Assembly: GCA_934489735.1 (NCBI GenBank)
Contig: CAKSSR010000051.1
Span: 1-7,117 of the forward strand
From: an uncultured Eubacteriales bacterium
GTDB lineage: Bacteria > Bacillota > Clostridia > Oscillospirales > Acutalibacteraceae
Reading direction: 5' to 3'
Length of the DNA stretch: 7,117 nucleotides
Shown here: positions 5,191 to 7,117 of the stretch, in pieces
Layout: the number at the start of each line of letters is the position of its first letter
How positions within the stretch are numbered: position 1 is the first letter of the stretch
Program-made: the position numbers and the translations under genes
The notes under the pieces: model-generated
Told to the model about the DNA's origin: nothing
Seen by the model: only the letters and a program-made list of their open reading frames with translations
The model's database searches: none

Positions 5191-5918
5191 ATAAATACAT
5201 CTTATGTCCAGTTTGTCAAAAACATAAATTCCCTGCGGTAACTGGCGAGTATAATATGTGCCCTCATTGTGGTTGGGAACATAACCTTGTTGATGAAGAA
5301 AATCCATATAAAGTTATGGGCCCTAATAGTTTGTCATTGACAGATCACCAGTTAAGATATGAGTACTATGTTGACAAAAATCCTGATTATCATTGGGCTC
5401 GTGATGGATTTCCTCAATTGCCTCAAATAGAACCTATGCTTTGTCCAGTATGTGGCGAATATCGCTTTACAGAATTGACGTTGGAAGATCTCTATTGTGG
5501 GATTACTCCTGCTGATGTTGAATGCAAAGTTTGTGGTTGGCATTATGATTTGAATCAATGTAATAATCCTGAAGAAAATAACGGGGCAAATGAAATGTCT
5601 TTAAATAAATATAAAAGTTGGTATAATGAAAAATTGGCCCAAAATCCAAATTATAATTATTTTGAAGAAAAAATTAACAATTATATACCAGAACCTCATA
5701 TATGTCCAGTTTGTAAAAAGTATGAGTTTAGCGATAGATCATCAAGCGAAATTTGTCCATTCTGTGGGTGGCAGGATGATAGCCTTATGGAAGATGAGTC
5801 AGATAAATGGGCAGGCTGCTCAAATGATCTATGTTTGAAAGATTATATTAAGAGATATCGTTCGTTAATAAAAATTAAAAAGAATTATAAATATATTAAG
5901 GATAAGTATTTGAAATGA
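5187..5918 (+). CDS. Protein with three tandem cysteine-rich CPCC zinc ribbons
   Basis: A soluble protein of 243 residues with no signal peptide or membrane segment. It is built of three copies of the CPCC domain (Pfam Cys_rich_CPCC). Domain 1 has C7-P-V-C10 and C25-P-H-C28-G-W; domain 2 has C86-P-V-C89 and C113-K-V-C116-G-W, with extra Cys at 104 and 125; domain 3 has C173-P-V-C176 and C190-P-F-C193-G-W. Each quartet should hold one zinc. Acidic or Asn-rich stretches and a SLxxY/SLTxxQ-type helix follow each ribbon, as in single-domain members, which are usually 60-100 residues. The molecular role of the family is not established; members often occur as small stand-alone genes. AGGAGG at 5173-5178 lies 8 bp before the ATG, the best start signal in the window. 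The frame is intact among dead transposons, so it is probably expressed and under selection. No partner gene is intact nearby. Confidence 0.88.
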   Translation: MNKYILCPVCQKHKFPAVTGEYNMCPHCGWEHNLVDEENPYKVMGPNSLSLTDHQLRYEYYVDKNPDYHWARDGFPQLPQIEPMLCPVCGEYRFTELTLEDLYCGITPADVECKVCGWHYDLNQCNNPEENNGANEMSLNKYKSWYNEKLAQNPNYNYFEEKINNYIPEPHICPVCKKYEFSDRSSSEICPFCGWQDDSLMEDESDKWAGCSNDLCLKDYIKRYRSLIKIKKNYKYIKDKYLK

Positions 5919-6017
5919 TGACAATTGCCCACTTTTCCTTTTGAACAAGTCTGTAAAAAAGGATAATTGAAAAAAGCCCCTCTTGATGTAGAATAAATGT
6001 CAAGGGGGTAAAAAATT
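5919..6017. other. CPCC gene 3' flank and IS3 left end
   Basis: This contains a 7-bp hairpin TCCTTTT with AAAAGGA around 5936-5963. A longer hairpin follows at about 5978-6007 (CCCTCTTGA with TCAAGGGGG, one T-G), next to a run of As. The G-rich arm, AAGGGGG, also sits where the ribosome binding site of IS3 orfA should be. The exact left boundary of the IS3 element and its terminal repeat cannot be fixed. Confidence 0.35.
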
Positions 6018-6194
6018 ATACCAAGGAAAAGGCGAAGAAAGGGGATACCACCATCAGTGCAAAAACAAGACAAACTGGTTCAAATGAGATATGTAATAGC
6101 AAGTAAAGAGAGATATATAAAGAAATTAGAAATGGAAAATGAATTAATGAAGGATTTTCTTTCGCATATAGAAGGAAGTGAGGGCATCAATTAA
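6018..6194 (+). pseudogene. IS3-family orfA remnant
   Basis: The frame reads PRKRRRKGIPPSVQKQDKLV, then MRYVIASKERYIKKLEMENE and LMKDFLSHIEGSEGIN before TAA at 6192. The basic stretch followed by a leucine-zipper-like KLEMENELMKDFL matches the C-terminal part of IS3 orfA, used to multimerise with OrfAB. The apparent start is ATA at 6018 after AAGGGGG, consistent with a mutated ATG. It overlaps orfB, as usual in this family, but in a frame that does not fit a simple -1 shift. Confidence 0.65.
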
Positions 6195-6895
6195 ATACCA
6201 AGTAATCTTAAAGTATAAGAATAAATATAGGATAAATGAGATGTGCAAGTTTTTTGAAGTATCTCGAAGTGGGTATTATGCATTTTTAAAGAGGTTGGAA
6301 ATACCTGATAGAGATTTAGAGTTAGCTGATAAGATAAGGGAATGCCCAAGGGAGGAAATAGATATCGCAGAGTACATATATGGCTTGAAAGGGAAGGAAT
6401 ACATAAGAATCTTAAAACGATTCTACGAATAATGCAGAAATACAATTTACTATCAGTAATTCGAAGGAAGAAATTCAAATATGTATCAGAACATTTACAT
6501 AGATATCCCAATTTGATTAACAGAGAATTTGTAGCCGATAGACCAAATCAAAAATGGGTTACCGATATATCATACATTCCAACAGCACAAGGCAATTGCT
6601 ATTTATCAGTAATCAGAGATATTTACGATAACAGCATTGTGTCATATCAAATATCAAAAGATATGACGGCAAAACCTGTGATAAAGGCAGTCAAAAAACA
6701 ATGCAAAAAGAAAAGGTCACTGCAGATCTACAATTCCACAGCGACCCAGGTATACAATACGTGTCACATGAATATTTCAAACTAATATAATTTTACAACA
6801 TTAAGACATCAATGTCAAGATGCGAAAATTTGTATGATAATGCTTTAGCTGAAAATTTCTTTTCAATACTTAAAACCGAATATATCAATTCTTAA
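6178..6895 (+). pseudogene. IS3-family orfB transposase, frameshifted and truncated
   Basis: It starts with GTG at 6178 and contains INEMCKFFEVSRSGYYAFLK, typical of the orfB N-terminus. The frame shifts near 6342-6400 (the conserved YRRVHIWLEREGI is in the next frame), then gives NQKWVTDISYIPTAQGN with the first Asp (codon 6564). A second shift in the A-run near 6705-6714 leads to FHSDPGIQY with the second Asp (6743) and NALAENFFSILKTEY with the Glu (6851). The D-to-E gap is 35 residues, the IS3 hallmark. An in-frame TAA lies between them in YFKLI-stop-FYNIK. The last 30-60 residues and the right end are missing; sequence stops matching at about 6890. Three lesions plus truncation make it inactive. 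Confidence 0.88.
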
Positions 6896-6896
6896 T

Positions 6897-7117
6897 TTAT
6901 TTTATAAAATTCTGTACAACTTCATTGGATTGCTCAATTGGCACTGAATTTTCGCATAACAATGTAATTAAATCTAAAGCTACCTGTTTATTTTCAAATA
7001 ACTTATTAATTTCTAACTCTGTATTTTCATTATTGGTTTCCTCTGAGATTAAAATCTTATATTTATCATAATTGTCGTTCAATAAGAAGTATTTAATTAC
7101 TTCTTCCTTTTGCCAAT
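6897..7117 (-). CDS. C-terminal part of an unrecognised protein (runs off the window)
   Basis: The frame is open to the right edge, so the N-terminus lies outside. It reads WQKEEVIKYFLLNDNYDKYK, then ILISEETNNENTELEINKLF, ENKQVALDLITLLCENSVPI and EQSNEVVQNFIK before TAA at 6899-6897. The TTG at 7082 is only an internal Leu; there is no start signal there. The visible part is acidic and helical with no motif, membrane segment or cysteine pair that I recognise. The stop codon lies one base beyond the TAA ending the opposing IS3 remnant, so the IS was deleted or inserted exactly to the end of this gene. Confidence 0.6.
   Translation of the reverse strand, partial: WQKEEVIKYFLLNDNYDKYKILISEETNNENTELEINKLFENKQVALDLITLLCENSVPIEQSNEVVQNFIK

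Noticed and set aside
6897..7082. 61-residue ORF with TTG start
   Set aside because: The frame is open to the window edge without a stop, and the TTG has no ribosome binding site; the gene is treated as partial.

Overview
The window is AT-rich with low-GC codon use, strong AGGAGG ribosome binding sites and decayed IS3, ISAs1 and IS200/IS605 (TnpB) remnants. This suggests a low-GC Bacillota, most likely a clostridial or lachnospiral bacterium; the genus cannot be told from the sequence. It reads as a transposon graveyard. Four protein-coding sequences look intact: two degenerate RadC-like proteins, one triple zinc-ribbon (CPCC) protein, and the C-terminal part of an unrecognised protein at the right edge.

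The left 850 bases hold no credible ORF but are highly organised. Two consecutive units each start with four 11-bp-spaced TGTTAA repeats (TTAACA on the other strand, the pattern of PhoP/PhoB boxes) and a TATAAT -10 element. A run of hairpins follows, and each unit ends in an intrinsic terminator (187-478 and 495-850). The first hairpin of each unit has a conserved loop and a stem that changes while keeping its pairing. I read these as two related small RNA genes with phosphate-type control. Another structured stretch, at 8-163, may be the end of a third unit.

From 961 to 1908 an inverted repeat brackets a minus-strand RadC-like gene (1091-1756). From 2138 a consensus promoter precedes a second compact structured stretch (2189-2303) and a broken tnpB (2397-2777). 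A second RadC-like gene lies on the plus strand (2970-3680). The two RadC-like proteins align from the first residue and both lack the metal-binding HxHPSGD motif, so they are probably non-catalytic paralogs.

From 3927 to 5085 there are a terminator, a 191-bp piece of IS3 orfB, and an ISAs1-family transposase with a partial tandem duplication. The three-domain CPCC protein (5187-5918) has the best gene start in the window. A decayed IS3 element (about 5975-6895) follows and is cut off next to the 3' end of the right-edge gene. The two IS3 pieces share the same frameshift and the same stop codon, so they descend from an already dead copy.

No operon or pathway links the protein genes. The strongest signal is the pair of Pho-box-driven structured RNA units.
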